From positions 2,713,218 to 2,777,217 of the forward strand of contig NZ_CP073695.1 in NCBI RefSeq assembly GCF_018228765.1: a stretch of 64,000 nucleotides of DNA. Reading direction: 5' to 3'. Source of the stretch: Halorubrum ruber (GTDB taxonomy: Archaea; Halobacteriota; Halobacteria; Halobacteriales; Haloferacaceae). Under the pieces are notes generated by a model. It ran no database searches and was not told the origin of the DNA. It saw only the letters and a program-made list of their open reading frames with translations. Shown here piece by piece: positions 41,929 to 50,084 of this stretch. Within the stretch, counting starts at the first letter, position 1. Each line of letters opens with the position of its first letter. Made by a program: the position numbers and the translations under genes.

Positions 41929-43749
41929 TTACCCGGAGTAGTAGTACTCGCCGTCGCGCTTCTGCTGACTGTCGAGCTGCGACCCCGGCTTGTTGATCCG
42001 GGGGCGCCCGGTGCGCTCGTCGCGGCGGAAGGTAATCTCCAGGTCGGCGAGGAACTCGTTCATGCCGTCGCGCATCTCCTGCGGCGGCGCGGCGCGCCCG
42101 CGCTCGGCCGGTTCGCCGTCGAACACCATCAGGCGGTCCGCGAGGAGGTCGATCATGTAGATGTCGTGGTCGATCACCATCACGGTCGCGTCGTGGTTCT
42201 CGGCGTAGCGGCGGATCGCGGTCGTGGCACGGACGCGCTGCTCCACGTCGAGGTGCGCGGAGGGCTCGTCGAGCAGGTAGAGGTCGGCGTCGTCGGAGAG
42301 ACAGGCCGCGATGGCGACGCGCTGGCGCTCCCCGCCCGAGAGGTCCGAGAGATTCTGCTCCATCACGCGCTCCAACTGGAGGGGCTGGGCGACCTCGGTG
42401 TTCCAGTAGGAGGAGCCGAACTCGTCGGTAATCGAGGAGAGGAACGCGTCGACCCGCATATGCTGGTCGATGTCGATGTACTGCGGCTTGTAGGAGATGT
42501 CGAGCGCGAAGTCGAGCTCCCCTTCGTCGGGCTCTAAGTCGCCCGTGAACAGCTCCGCGAGCGTGGACTTGCCGATCCCGTTCGGACCGACGACGCCCAG
42601 CACCTCGGAGCGGTTGATCTCGCCGCCCTCGACGCGGAGCTCGAACTCGCCGTCGCCGTACGACTTCCGCAGGTCGGGGTACTCGATCAGCGTCTCGCTG
42701 CGGGAGGCGACCCGTGGCGCGTGCTCCTCGAAGGTGATCGCCGACGGGCGGATCCGCATGTTCTCGTTGTCGAGGTACCCCTTCAGGTACTCGTTGATCC
42801 CCTTCCGGACCGACTTCGGGTCGGTGATGACCCCGTACGCGCCCGGCTCACCGTACGCGACGTGGAGGGTGTCCGCCAGCAGGTCGAGGATGGCGAGGTC
42901 GTGCTCGACGACGAGCATCGAGCGGTCCGCGGCGTCGTCGTCCGCGAGCTCGCGAATGAGCCGCGCGACGATCATCCGCTGGCCGATGTCGAGGTACGGG
43001 GTGATCTCGTCGAGGAAGTAGAAGTCGGCGTCGCGGGCGAGGCAGGCCGCGATGGCGACACGCTGGAGCTCGCCGCCGGAGATGGAATCGATGTTCTGGT
43101 CCATCACCGGCCGGATGTTGAGCCGGTCGACGAGGTCGTCGAGCGCGCCGCGCTCGTCGGTCCGCTCCAGCAGCTCGCGGGTGTTGCCGTCGAACTGGTT
43201 CGGGATCTGGTCGACGTACTGCGGTTTGCGCGCGACGGTCACGTCGCCGTCCCGCAGCGATTCGAGGTAGTTCTGCAGGCCGGTGCCGCGGAAGCGGTCG
43301 AGCACGCGCTCCCAGTCGCCGTCGGCGGCGTGGTCGCCGAGGTTCGGGACCATCTCGCCGGCGAGCGCGTGGACCGCGGTCGACTTCCCGATCCCGTTCG
43401 GCCCGAGGATGCCCGTGACGCTGCCGGGCTCGGGCGTCGGGAGACCGTACAGCGAGAAGGCGTTGTCGCCGTAGCGGTGGACCGGGTCGTCGTCGAGCTC
43501 GGAGGGGAGGTTGATGATCTCGATCGCGTCGAACGGGCACGATTGGACGCAGATGCCACAGCTCTCGCCCAGGCAGATCTCCTCGGAGATGTGGATCTGG
43601 TCCGGGTCGCCCTCCTCGGCGTCCTCGCCCCGCTCCGTGATACACTCCTTGCCCGTCCGGTTCGGCGGGCAGTCCTTCATACACTCGTAGTTGCAGCGGT
43701 CGGGCTGGCACCGATCGAGGTCCACGACCGCGATGCTGTCGTCGGCCAT
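41929..43749 (-). CDS. Ribosome recycling ATPase ABCE1 (RNase L inhibitor homologue)
   Basis: A protein of 606 residues. Two N-terminal [4Fe-4S] clusters come from DRCQPDRCNYECMKDCPPNR and CLGESCGICVQSCPFDAI. Two ABC domains follow, each with GPNGIGKST, and signatures SGGELQRVAIAACLA and SGGERQRVAIAACLS. Walker B motifs are YFLDEITPYLD and YLLDEPSAHLD. It splits ribosomal subunits after termination. It starts 1 base after the stop of the small membrane protein gene upstream. Confidence 0.97.
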   Translation of the reverse strand: MADDSIAVVDLDRCQPDRCNYECMKDCPPNRTGKECITERGEDAEEGDPDQIHISEEICLGESCGICVQSCPFDAIEIINLPSELDDDPVHRYGDNAFSLYGLPTPEPGSVTGILGPNGIGKSTAVHALAGEMVPNLGDHAADGDWERVLDRFRGTGLQNYLESLRDGDVTVARKPQYVDQIPNQFDGNTRELLERTDERGALDDLVDRLNIRPVMDQNIDSISGGELQRVAIAACLARDADFYFLDEITPYLDIGQRMIVARLIRELADDDAADRSMLVVEHDLAILDLLADTLHVAYGEPGAYGVITDPKSVRKGINEYLKGYLDNENMRIRPSAITFEEHAPRVASRSETLIEYPDLRKSYGDGEFELRVEGGEINRSEVLGVVGPNGIGKSTLAELFTGDLEPDEGELDFALDISYKPQYIDIDQHMRVDAFLSSITDEFGSSYWNTEVAQPLQLERVMEQNLSDLSGGERQRVAIAACLSDDADLYLLDEPSAHLDVEQRVRATTAIRRYAENHDATVMVIDHDIYMIDLLADRLMVFDGEPAERGRAAPPQEMRDGMNEFLADLEITFRRDERTGRPRINKPGSQLDSQQKRDGEYYYSG

Positions 43750-43750
43750 C

Positions 43751-44059
43751 TCAGACCCCCAGGTCGACGGCGGACGTCAGCAGGACGGTGTAGCTGATGA
43801 ACCAGAGGGTGAACGTGAGAAACGCCACGTAGAGGTTGTCTTTGATCCCGAGGTCGCCGACGCCGACCGCCTTGAATATCGGGTACTGGGCGATGACGAA
43901 CGCGCCGAGCACGAACACCGCGGTGGTGCTCGCGGCGGACGCCGGATCGGTGCCGACGTAGACGGCCGAGACGACGCCGGCCGCGATCCCGGCGAGACAG
44001 CAGATGGTCGTGACGACCACGCCGCGCGCGTGGTCGGACAGGCCCGAGTCGTCGCTCAT
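43751..44059 (-). CDS. Small membrane protein, possibly EMC6-like
   Basis: A protein of 102 residues with three or four hydrophobic helices: VVVTTICCLAGIAAGVVSAVYV, STTAVFVLGAFVIAQYPIFKAV and DNLYVAFLTFTLWFISYTVLL. I recall that a Rab5ip/EMC6-like protein is found in archaea with this size and topology, involved in membrane-protein insertion. That would suit its position directly before ABCE1 (1-base gap, same operon). Confidence in that specific assignment is moderate. Confidence 0.75.
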   Translation of the reverse strand: MSDDSGLSDHARGVVVTTICCLAGIAAGVVSAVYVGTDPASAASTTAVFVLGAFVIAQYPIFKAVGVGDLGIKDNLYVAFLTFTLWFISYTVLLTSAVDLGV

Positions 44060-44199
44060 GCCTTCGGATCCGCGAGCGCCCGTGAAAAGCCGTTCGTTCC
44101 GGCCGTCCCCCGCGACCGCGACGGGGCGACCGCGGGTTCGCTCCGCTCGTCGGCCCGCCGCGCGACGGCGCGGCCGAGGCGCGCGCGAGCCGAATCGCT

Positions 44200-44215
44200 G
44201 ACTGACTGGTCAGTC
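44200..44215. promoter_or_regulatory. Perfect palindrome in a divergent intergenic gap
   Basis: GACTGAC (44200-44206), TG, GTCAGTC (44209-44215). It lies between the membrane protein/ABCE1 operon and the winged-helix regulator gene, about 130-140 bases from each start. It could be an operator of the regulator at 44344. The rest of the gap (44060-44343) shows no gene. Confidence 0.4.
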
Positions 44216-44343
44216 CAGCGGCCGATTACCAGTGATTTCTGCCGGCTTATGGCACAAAATGCGGCCGTTTTCGCCGGTAAACGCCGCTCAGACGGCGTTG
44301 CTCCATCAACATTTATGAGCGTGTGCGGTTTCGAATCGTAACG

Positions 44344-44625
44344 ATGGAAGGAACTCAAACGGAGGGGCTCGACGACCTCCCACCGAGCGCCAAACTCGTC
44401 TTCAAGGTGCTCGAGTACAACGGACCGCTGACCCAGAAGGGGATCGTCCAAGAGTCGATGCTGTCGGCCCGCACCGTCCGGTACGCGCTCGAACGGCTCG
44501 AGGGGATCGGCGTCGTCGACGAGGACGTCTACTTCGCGGACGCCAGACAGAACCTCTACAAGCTCACGGAACCGGCTCAGGAGTTCACCGCCGACGAGAG
44601 CGAGGCCTCCTGCACCGCTGACTGA
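44344..44625 (+). CDS. Winged-helix (MarR-like) transcriptional regulator
   Basis: A protein of 93 residues. SAKLVFKVLEYNGPLTQKGI, then ESMLSARTVRYALERLEGIGVVDEDV, is a winged helix with the recognition helix at SARTVRYALERL; the wing contains YFADARQNLYKL. Single-domain regulators of this type are common in haloarchaea. ATTTATGA at 44311-44318 is its TATA box. The frame begins at 44323, but the ATG at 44344 fits both the promoter and the family. Confidence 0.85.
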   Translation: MEGTQTEGLDDLPPSAKLVFKVLEYNGPLTQKGIVQESMLSARTVRYALERLEGIGVVDEDVYFADARQNLYKLTEPAQEFTADESEASCTAD

Positions 44626-44753
44626 CGCGCGGATCGGAGTCGTCGACGCAGTCCCTGTGTTTTCAAACCCGCGTCGAAGGCCCCGAGCGGCGCCTCTCCG
44701 TCACACCTGCCGCTCCGCGATGTCCGGCTACTCCGGCCGCTCGCGGTGTCCAA

Positions 44754-45059
44754 CTACTCCGGCCGCTCCGCTTCGCCCTCTCGCGCGCCGCGGACCGCCG
44801 TCGCTATCGTGAGGACGACCGCCACCGACAGCGCCGACGTCGCCGCCAGCACGAACGCGAGCAGGAGGAACCAGACGTCCGGCCCGAACAGCGGGTAGTC
44901 GCGCGTGTCGATCACCGGCCCGAGCAGCTCGAAGGTCCTGACGAGGTACAAAAGCGCCGCGAGCAGCGCGCCGGCCGCCGCGCCGACGCGGACGTTGCGG
45001 TAGAACGACAGCGACTCCAAGAGAACCAGCATCGGCGGCTTCGAACTGTCCTCGCTCAC
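44754..45059 (-). CDS. Small membrane protein of unknown function
   Basis: A protein of about 101 residues from a GTG start (VSEDSSKPPM); an ATG at 45086 is the alternative. Hydrophobic segments: VRVGAAAGALLAALLYLV and VWFLLLAFVLAATSALSVAVVLTIATAV. The tail is Arg/Glu-rich. No motif suggests a function. The gap 44626-44753 after the regulator gene holds a short repeated sequence (ACTCCGGCCGCTC twice) but no gene. Confidence 0.65.
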   Translation of the reverse strand: MSEDSSKPPMLVLLESLSFYRNVRVGAAAGALLAALLYLVRTFELLGPVIDTRDYPLFGPDVWFLLLAFVLAATSALSVAVVLTIATAVRGAREGEAERPE

Positions 45060-45220
45060 GGGGGTCCGTACGGCCGGCGACCGCAAAGAGTCATCGGAAC
45101 GCGACGCGCGGAGCGGGCGTCGCTTGCGCTAGGGAGGGTTCCTCACGATCGAAACGGACGTACGAGGCCCTGACGGCGTCAGTGACAGCCGTCAAGTGGG
45201 TCGGGGGCGAACCGCGGCGC

Positions 45221-46195
45221 ATGCCCAGAGTCGTGCTGTCGGCGTTCCCGATGATAGACCCCGAGACGTACCGCAAGGTCCTCGCCGACACCGTCGACGA
45301 GCCGGTCGAGGTCGAGGTTGCGGAGATGGGGTCAACGGAGCGGCTGATCGAGGCGGCGGCCGGCGCCGACGCGGTCGTCACCGACATCAACACGCCCGTC
45401 ACCGAGGCGGCGCTCGACGCGCTGGACCTAGCGGTCGTCGTCCGCTCGGCCGTCGGCGTGGACAATATCGACGTCGCGGCGGCCGCGGAGCGCGGCGTGA
45501 CCGTCACCCGGGTGCCAGAATACTGTACCGAGGAGGTGGCGACCCACTCCGTCTCGCTGCTTTTCGCCTGTCTGCGCTCGCTGAAGCCGTACGACGACGC
45601 GGTCGCCGCCGGCGACTGGAGCTGGGAGGTCGGCGTCCCGACCCGGCGCGTGAGCGCGTCCACGATCGGGCTGCTCTCGTTCGGGCCGATCGCGCGGCGG
45701 GCGGCCGAACAGCTCTCCGGGTTCGACGCCGACCTCGTGGCGTACGACCCGTTCGTCGACGCCGAGGAGATGGCCGACTACGGCGTCGAGAAGGTCGATT
45801 TCGACGCGTTGTTCGACCGCGCCGATCACGTCGGCGTCTACGCGCCGCTGACGGACGCGACGCGCGGGATCGTCGACGCCGACGCGCTGGGGCGACTGAG
45901 CGAGGACTCGGTCGTCGTCAACGTGAGCCGCGGTCCGGTCGTCGACGCCGACGCGCTGCTCGACGCGCTGGCGGCGGACGAGATCAAGGCCGCCGGCCTC
46001 GACGTCCTCGCCGAGGAGCCGCCCGAGGACGACCCGCTCGTCGGTCGCGACGACACCGTGGTCACGCCGCACGCCGCGTGGTACAGCGAGGAGGCGAGAG
46101 ACGACCTGAACCGGAGCGGCGCCGCCGACGTGGCGGCCGTGCTGAACGGTGAGACGCCCGACGGTCGGGTCGACCCCGAGGCGGACTGGCTGTAG
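45221..46195 (+). CDS. D-isomer 2-hydroxyacid dehydrogenase family protein
   Basis: A protein of 324 residues. RSAVGVDNIDVAAAAERGV, then the catalytic-domain linkers, surround a Rossmann domain with a shortened motif (TIGLLSFGPIARRAAEQL rather than GxGxxG). VNVSRGPVVDADAL supplies catalytic Arg and Asp, EEPPEDDPL the Glu, and VVTPHAAWYSEEA the catalytic His. It would reduce a 2-keto acid with NAD(P)H, as in phosphoglycerate or glyoxylate dehydrogenases. The start MPRVVLSAFPMID is at 45221. Confidence 0.9.
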   Translation: MPRVVLSAFPMIDPETYRKVLADTVDEPVEVEVAEMGSTERLIEAAAGADAVVTDINTPVTEAALDALDLAVVVRSAVGVDNIDVAAAAERGVTVTRVPEYCTEEVATHSVSLLFACLRSLKPYDDAVAAGDWSWEVGVPTRRVSASTIGLLSFGPIARRAAEQLSGFDADLVAYDPFVDAEEMADYGVEKVDFDALFDRADHVGVYAPLTDATRGIVDADALGRLSEDSVVVNVSRGPVVDADALLDALAADEIKAAGLDVLAEEPPEDDPLVGRDDTVVTPHAAWYSEEARDDLNRSGAADVAAVLNGETPDGRVDPEADWL

Positions 46196-46230
46196 TGGAG
46201 CGGTAGTTGCGGAGGGGGCGACGAGACGAA

Positions 46231-47082
46231 CTACAGGCGGTCGAGCGCGTCGAAGTCGTCGCCTTCGTCAAGGTCGTCGTCCCCCGAGTCGTTCGAGGTG
46301 TCGGAAACCACGGAATCGCCCCCGTCGCCGCCGGGGTAGCTCGCGTCGAGCCCCGCGGCGAGGCCGGGACCGAGGTCGTAGGTGTCCCGGACCGTCTGTG
46401 CGAGGACGCCGTCGGGGTCGAAGACGACGTAGACGGCGACGAACTCGTGTTCCGCGGGGCGCAACACGAACACCTCCCGCGGGTCGTCGTCGTCCCGCGA
46501 CTCGTTCACGCGGGCGACGAGCGGCTCGATCGGGAGCCGGCCCGTGCGGACCTCCTCGAAGGTGTCGCTGCCGGGCGCGTCGGCGAAGAGGTATAACGCG
46601 CCGTTGGGGTCGCCGTCGTTCGACCGCGTCGTGATCGAGCCGACCGGCTCGCCCTCGGCGCGGATCTGTCGCCACGTCTCGACGGCCGCCTCGAACATCC
46701 CCTCGACGCCGTCGGCGAAGCGGAACCGCGTCTCGCGGACGACGTCGACCTCGCGGAAGCGCGCGGCGCCGTCGGTCCACGCCAGCGTCGCGTCGACGAC
46801 GAAACCGGGGCGGAGCGCGTCGACGGCGTCGGCGAGGTCGCCCTCGTACCCCTCGGCGGTGGCGTAGAGGGGGTCGAAGCGGTCCTCGGCGTCCGGGTCC
46901 GTCGGGTCCACCGGCTCGTCGGCCAGCTCGACGAGGACGAACTCCTCGGTGTCGTCGGGGGCGGCGGCCGACGAGTCGGCCGGAGGAGAGTCGGCTGCCG
47001 CGTCGGCGTCGGGCGCGTCGTCGATGTCCGGCCGCTGGCGGCGGTCGTGGACGCGGAACCGGCCGCTCGTCGTCGGGTCCAT
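46231..47082 (-). CDS. Conserved haloarchaeal protein of unknown function
   Basis: A protein of 283 residues, strongly acidic at both ends. MDPTTSGRFRVHDRR opens it, followed by an Asp/Ala/Pro-rich linker (residues 20-50). The central 170 residues are a compact domain (EEFVLVELADEPVDPTDPDA, then LRPGFVVDATLAWTDGAARF). There are no cysteines, membrane segments or catalytic motifs. A DUF6663-type family is my best recollection. The start at 47082 is chosen because the upstream extension is Arg/Pro-rich. Confidence 0.7.
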   Translation of the reverse strand: MDPTTSGRFRVHDRRQRPDIDDAPDADAAADSPPADSSAAAPDDTEEFVLVELADEPVDPTDPDAEDRFDPLYATAEGYEGDLADAVDALRPGFVVDATLAWTDGAARFREVDVVRETRFRFADGVEGMFEAAVETWRQIRAEGEPVGSITTRSNDGDPNGALYLFADAPGSDTFEEVRTGRLPIEPLVARVNESRDDDDPREVFVLRPAEHEFVAVYVVFDPDGVLAQTVRDTYDLGPGLAAGLDASYPGGDGGDSVVSDTSNDSGDDDLDEGDDFDALDRL

Positions 47083-47195
47083 ACCCGTCGCTGGGGCGGC
47101 GGGCGGAAAAGCCGGTCGGAAGCGGACGCAGAAACGGTCCGGAACCGACCGCGGATCCGTGTCGTTATGGGGCCGCCGGCCCAAGGAACCGGTAA

Positions 47196-47906
47196 ATGGG
47201 GATCCTCGAGGACAAGTCGAACGCCCGCCTCTTCTACAAGTACCTCTCGAAGGTGTACGACCGGATTAACAGCTTCAACTGGAACGAGGAGATGCGCGCG
47301 GAGGCGCTCTCGTGGCTGGAGTTCGGCGACGACCCGACGGTGCTCGACGTGGGCTGCGGCACCGGGTTCGGCACCGAGGGGTTACTCGAGCACGCCGACG
47401 ACGTCCACGGCCTCGACCAGAGCGTCCACCAGATGGAGAAGGCGTTCGAGAAGTTCGGGAGACACGACAGGGTAAACTTCTACCGCGGCGACGCCGAGCG
47501 GCTCCCGTTCCGCGACGACGCGTTCGACGTGGTGTGGTCGTCCGGCTCCATCGAGTACTGGCCCAACCCCGTCGAGGGGCTGCGCGAGCTCCGACGCGTC
47601 GCGAAGCCGGGCGGGCAGGTCCTCGTCGTCGGTCCCGACTACCCCCACAACCCGATCCTCCAGCGGGTGGCCGACGCGATCATGCTGTTCTACGACGCCG
47701 ACGAGGCCGACCGGATGTTCGAGGCGGCCGGCTACGAGGAGTTCGAACACCACATTCAGCAGGCGACGCCCCAGAGCCCCCGCGCCATCACGACCGTCGC
47801 CCGCGTTCCGGGCGGCGACGAGGCGGGCGGCAGTTCCGCGTCGGGTACCGAGGAGTCCGCATCGGGCGCCGAGGAGTCCCCGTCGACGGCGTCCGACGCC
47901 GAGTAA
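47196..47906 (+). CDS. UbiE/MPBQ-type methyltransferase, candidate quinone methylase
   Basis: A protein of 236 residues. NARLFYKYLSKVYDRINSFN precedes motif I VLDVGCGTGFGTEGLL; GDAERLPFRDDAFDVVWSSG and LRRVAKPGGQVLVVGPDYP are the class I methyltransferase motifs. This group includes plastid 2-methyl-6-phytyl-benzoquinone methyltransferase, and haloarchaeal members are likely to methylate menaquinone or a relative. The C-terminal 30 residues are a Ser/Glu/Ala-rich low-complexity tail with GTEESASGAEES repeats. A GTTATG box about 30 bases upstream supports the start. Confidence 0.88.
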   Translation: MGILEDKSNARLFYKYLSKVYDRINSFNWNEEMRAEALSWLEFGDDPTVLDVGCGTGFGTEGLLEHADDVHGLDQSVHQMEKAFEKFGRHDRVNFYRGDAERLPFRDDAFDVVWSSGSIEYWPNPVEGLRELRRVAKPGGQVLVVGPDYPHNPILQRVADAIMLFYDADEADRMFEAAGYEEFEHHIQQATPQSPRAITTVARVPGGDEAGGSSASGTEESASGAEESPSTASDAE

Positions 47907-47941
47907 CGGCGTCAGCACCGATCCGTCCGAGACGCGCGTTC

Positions 47942-48418
47942 TCACCCCGAGTCGACGAACGCCTCCAGCGTCGCGACCGACTGCCCGTCGGCCGTGATCT
48001 CGACGGTGACCCGCCGGCCCGGCTCGAGCGTCGGGTCGTTGGTGTCCGCGACGCGGAACGTCGCCGTCTCCCCGGCGCGCAGCGTGTCGCCGCCGGCGGA
48101 GTTGAACGCCCCCGTCGGTCCGGGGTGGAAGCCGGCGGCCGAGAAGAACGGGACCGGCGGCTGTTCGTCGAGCGGTTCGCCGTCGACGCTGACGCGGACC
48201 GTCACCGCGGAGACATCGATCGGGTCGCCGCCGCGGTGGTCGATCGCGATCCGGTCGTCGGTCGCCGACAGCGACAGGGCCGCCGACGGCGGCACCGTCG
48301 CGCTCGGGCCGTCGAGCGTGGCGGCCGCGACGCCGCCGGCCAACACGACCGTGATCGCGATGAGCAGCACGCCCGCAACGGGCGCGATCCCTCGGGCGCG
48401 ACGGACGACTGGTGGCAC
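47942..48418 (-). CDS. Archaeal type IV pilin-like protein
   Basis: About 158 residues. The N-terminus (VPPVVRRARG, then IAPVAGVLLIAITVVLAGGV) is a class III prepilin signal: basic residues, a Gly before the cleavage site and a hydrophobic helix. The rest is a beta-rich domain (AALSLSATDDRIAIDHRGGD...). Such proteins form pili or archaellum-like surface filaments after processing by PibD. The GTG at 48418 is chosen to leave the usual short signal. An earlier ATG at 48487 would give a longer leader. It lies near a secreted-protein gene in the same direction. Confidence 0.82.
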   Translation of the reverse strand: MPPVVRRARGIAPVAGVLLIAITVVLAGGVAAATLDGPSATVPPSAALSLSATDDRIAIDHRGGDPIDVSAVTVRVSVDGEPLDEQPPVPFFSAAGFHPGPTGAFNSAGGDTLRAGETATFRVADTNDPTLEPGRRVTVEITADGQSVATLEAFVDSG

Positions 48419-48483
48419 GGCGGCCCTGCGGCGGTTTCGGGTAAAAAGGTCGGCCCGGGAGGCGACGCCCCCGAGTCGGGCCG

Positions 48484-49827
48484 TCACTCGTCGTCGACCG
48501 GCCGCGGCGTCGAGAGGGGCTCGATGTCGCCGAGGACGACGACGCGGGGCTCGTCGACGACCGTGATGCGGTACGTCTCGGCCGGCGAGAGCGTCCGGAC
48601 GACCCCCTCCTCGTCGGTCGTCCCGATCGTCCGGCTGTCGCCGTCGCCCACCGACTTGGTGACGGTGACGTCGGGGACCGGCTCGCCCGTCTCGTCGTCG
48701 AGGACGGTCACGGTCACCGGGCCCCCGGGGTACGTCCGTTCGACGGTGACGTTGAACCCGTCGCCCGCCGCCGTGACGGGCTCGCTGTCGGGGAACGCGG
48801 ACAGGTCGATGCGCTGGTGTTCGACGAACACCTGCTCGGTGCCGCCGCTGACGAACGTCCGGAGGGTCCCGACCTCGTGCGGGATGGTGATCCGCTGGAC
48901 GGAGCCCGCGCCGAACGCGTCCGGTTCGCGGAGCGCGGCCGTCTCGGGGTAGGCCGCCTCGGTCATCTCGATCGCCGCGTCGTTCGAGATGTCGCTGCCG
49001 CCGCGGTCCCAGCGGTCAGTTCGGAACACCTCGCGGACGTACTCGCCGTCGACGACCGTGGCGAGCACGACGGCGCCCTGACTCGACGCGACGTACAGGT
49101 CGTTCGGCGAGGACTGGCCGCGAGCGGTCGCGAGCGCGCGGTCGCGGACCGGGCCCTCGTACACCTGGAGCGCCACCTGGAGCTCGTCGAGCCGGCCGGG
49201 CGAGCTGAACCCGTCCGTCGACTCGGCGAGCGCGTCGATCTCGTCGAGCCGCTCGTCGTACTCGCGGGCGGTCGCGGCCACGCGGACGAGCTCGTCGACT
49301 AATTCGCGGTCGCTGATCTCGCCGGCCGCGTGCGCGCTGAAGGCGGCGGTCTGGCGGCTGTTCAGCGCCACCTCCGCGCGCTCGACCCGGTTGAGCTCCG
49401 CGAGGATCTGCTGTTGGCGCTCGACGCCCGCCTCGGCGCGTTCGATCCGGTCGACGACGGCCGCGGTCTCGAAGGCGGCGTCGGCGTCGGCGGTCGCGAA
49501 GCCGAGCGACGACCCGAGGTCCGGGCCGCGGGTGTACGCGCTGACGCGCGTCTCCGCCCCGGGCGGCGTCGAGAGCGTCCGGAACGTGAGGTTGGCCGTG
49601 TCGATCTGCGGCGTCGTCTGTCCGGTGACGCTCGATGCCGAATCGACGGACAGCGGGGAGTCGACGGGACCGACCGAATCGACGGGTGGTGCCGGATCGG
49701 CGGACGGTTCCGGATCGGCGGCCGGTACCGAACCGGCGGACGGCGAGACGGCGCCGGGCGCGGTGACGCCGGCGACCGGGGCCACGAGCAGCAGGACCGC
49801 GACCGCGGCGATCGGGAGGGCTCTCAT
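48484..49827 (-). CDS. Secreted or surface protein with helical core and carboxypeptidase-regulatory-like tail
   Basis: A protein of 447 residues. MRALPIAAVAVLLLVAPVAGV is a Sec signal peptide. A Pro/Asp/Val-rich repeat region follows (PSADPAPPVDSVGPVDSPLS). The middle is helical (VVDRIERAEAGVERQQQILA...). The C-terminal 80 residues (PVTVTVLDDETGEPVPDVTV) resemble a carboxypeptidase-regulatory-like beta sandwich. I recall DUF7096/DUF7094 domains for this type. It is divergent from the membrane regulator at 50085, with 41-bp repeats in between. Confidence 0.82.
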   Translation of the reverse strand: MRALPIAAVAVLLLVAPVAGVTAPGAVSPSAGSVPAADPEPSADPAPPVDSVGPVDSPLSVDSASSVTGQTTPQIDTANLTFRTLSTPPGAETRVSAYTRGPDLGSSLGFATADADAAFETAAVVDRIERAEAGVERQQQILAELNRVERAEVALNSRQTAAFSAHAAGEISDRELVDELVRVAATAREYDERLDEIDALAESTDGFSSPGRLDELQVALQVYEGPVRDRALATARGQSSPNDLYVASSQGAVVLATVVDGEYVREVFRTDRWDRGGSDISNDAAIEMTEAAYPETAALREPDAFGAGSVQRITIPHEVGTLRTFVSGGTEQVFVEHQRIDLSAFPDSEPVTAAGDGFNVTVERTYPGGPVTVTVLDDETGEPVPDVTVTKSVGDGDSRTIGTTDEEGVVRTLSPAETYRITVVDEPRVVVLGDIEPLSTPRPVDDE

Positions 49828-49895
49828 CGTCTCTGGGTTCGACCCGCGACACAAAAAGTCCACCCACTGCGGTCGGCCGGCAGGTCGTGCGGCCG

Positions 49896-49995
49896 GGCGT
49901 CGCGGGCGAACCGCGGGCGATGGAGCCGCGCGGGTCGGCGTCGCAGGCGAACCGCGGGCGATGGAGCCGTGCGGGTCGGCGTCGCGGGCAGACGG
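49896..49995. repeat. 41-bp direct repeats in a divergent promoter region
   Basis: A 41-bp unit starting GGCGTCGCGGGCGAACCGCG begins at 49896, again at 49937 (two substitutions), and partly at 49978. It lies between the secreted protein gene and the membrane-anchored winged-helix gene, whose starts are at 49827 and 50085. Confidence 0.85.
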
Positions 49996-50084
49996 CGGCC
50001 CGGGAGCGCAAGCTCGGTCCGGCATCCTGTCAAAAAACAGCGTATGGAAAGCGTTTTGCCCGGCGCGCGAGTGACCCGAGACGT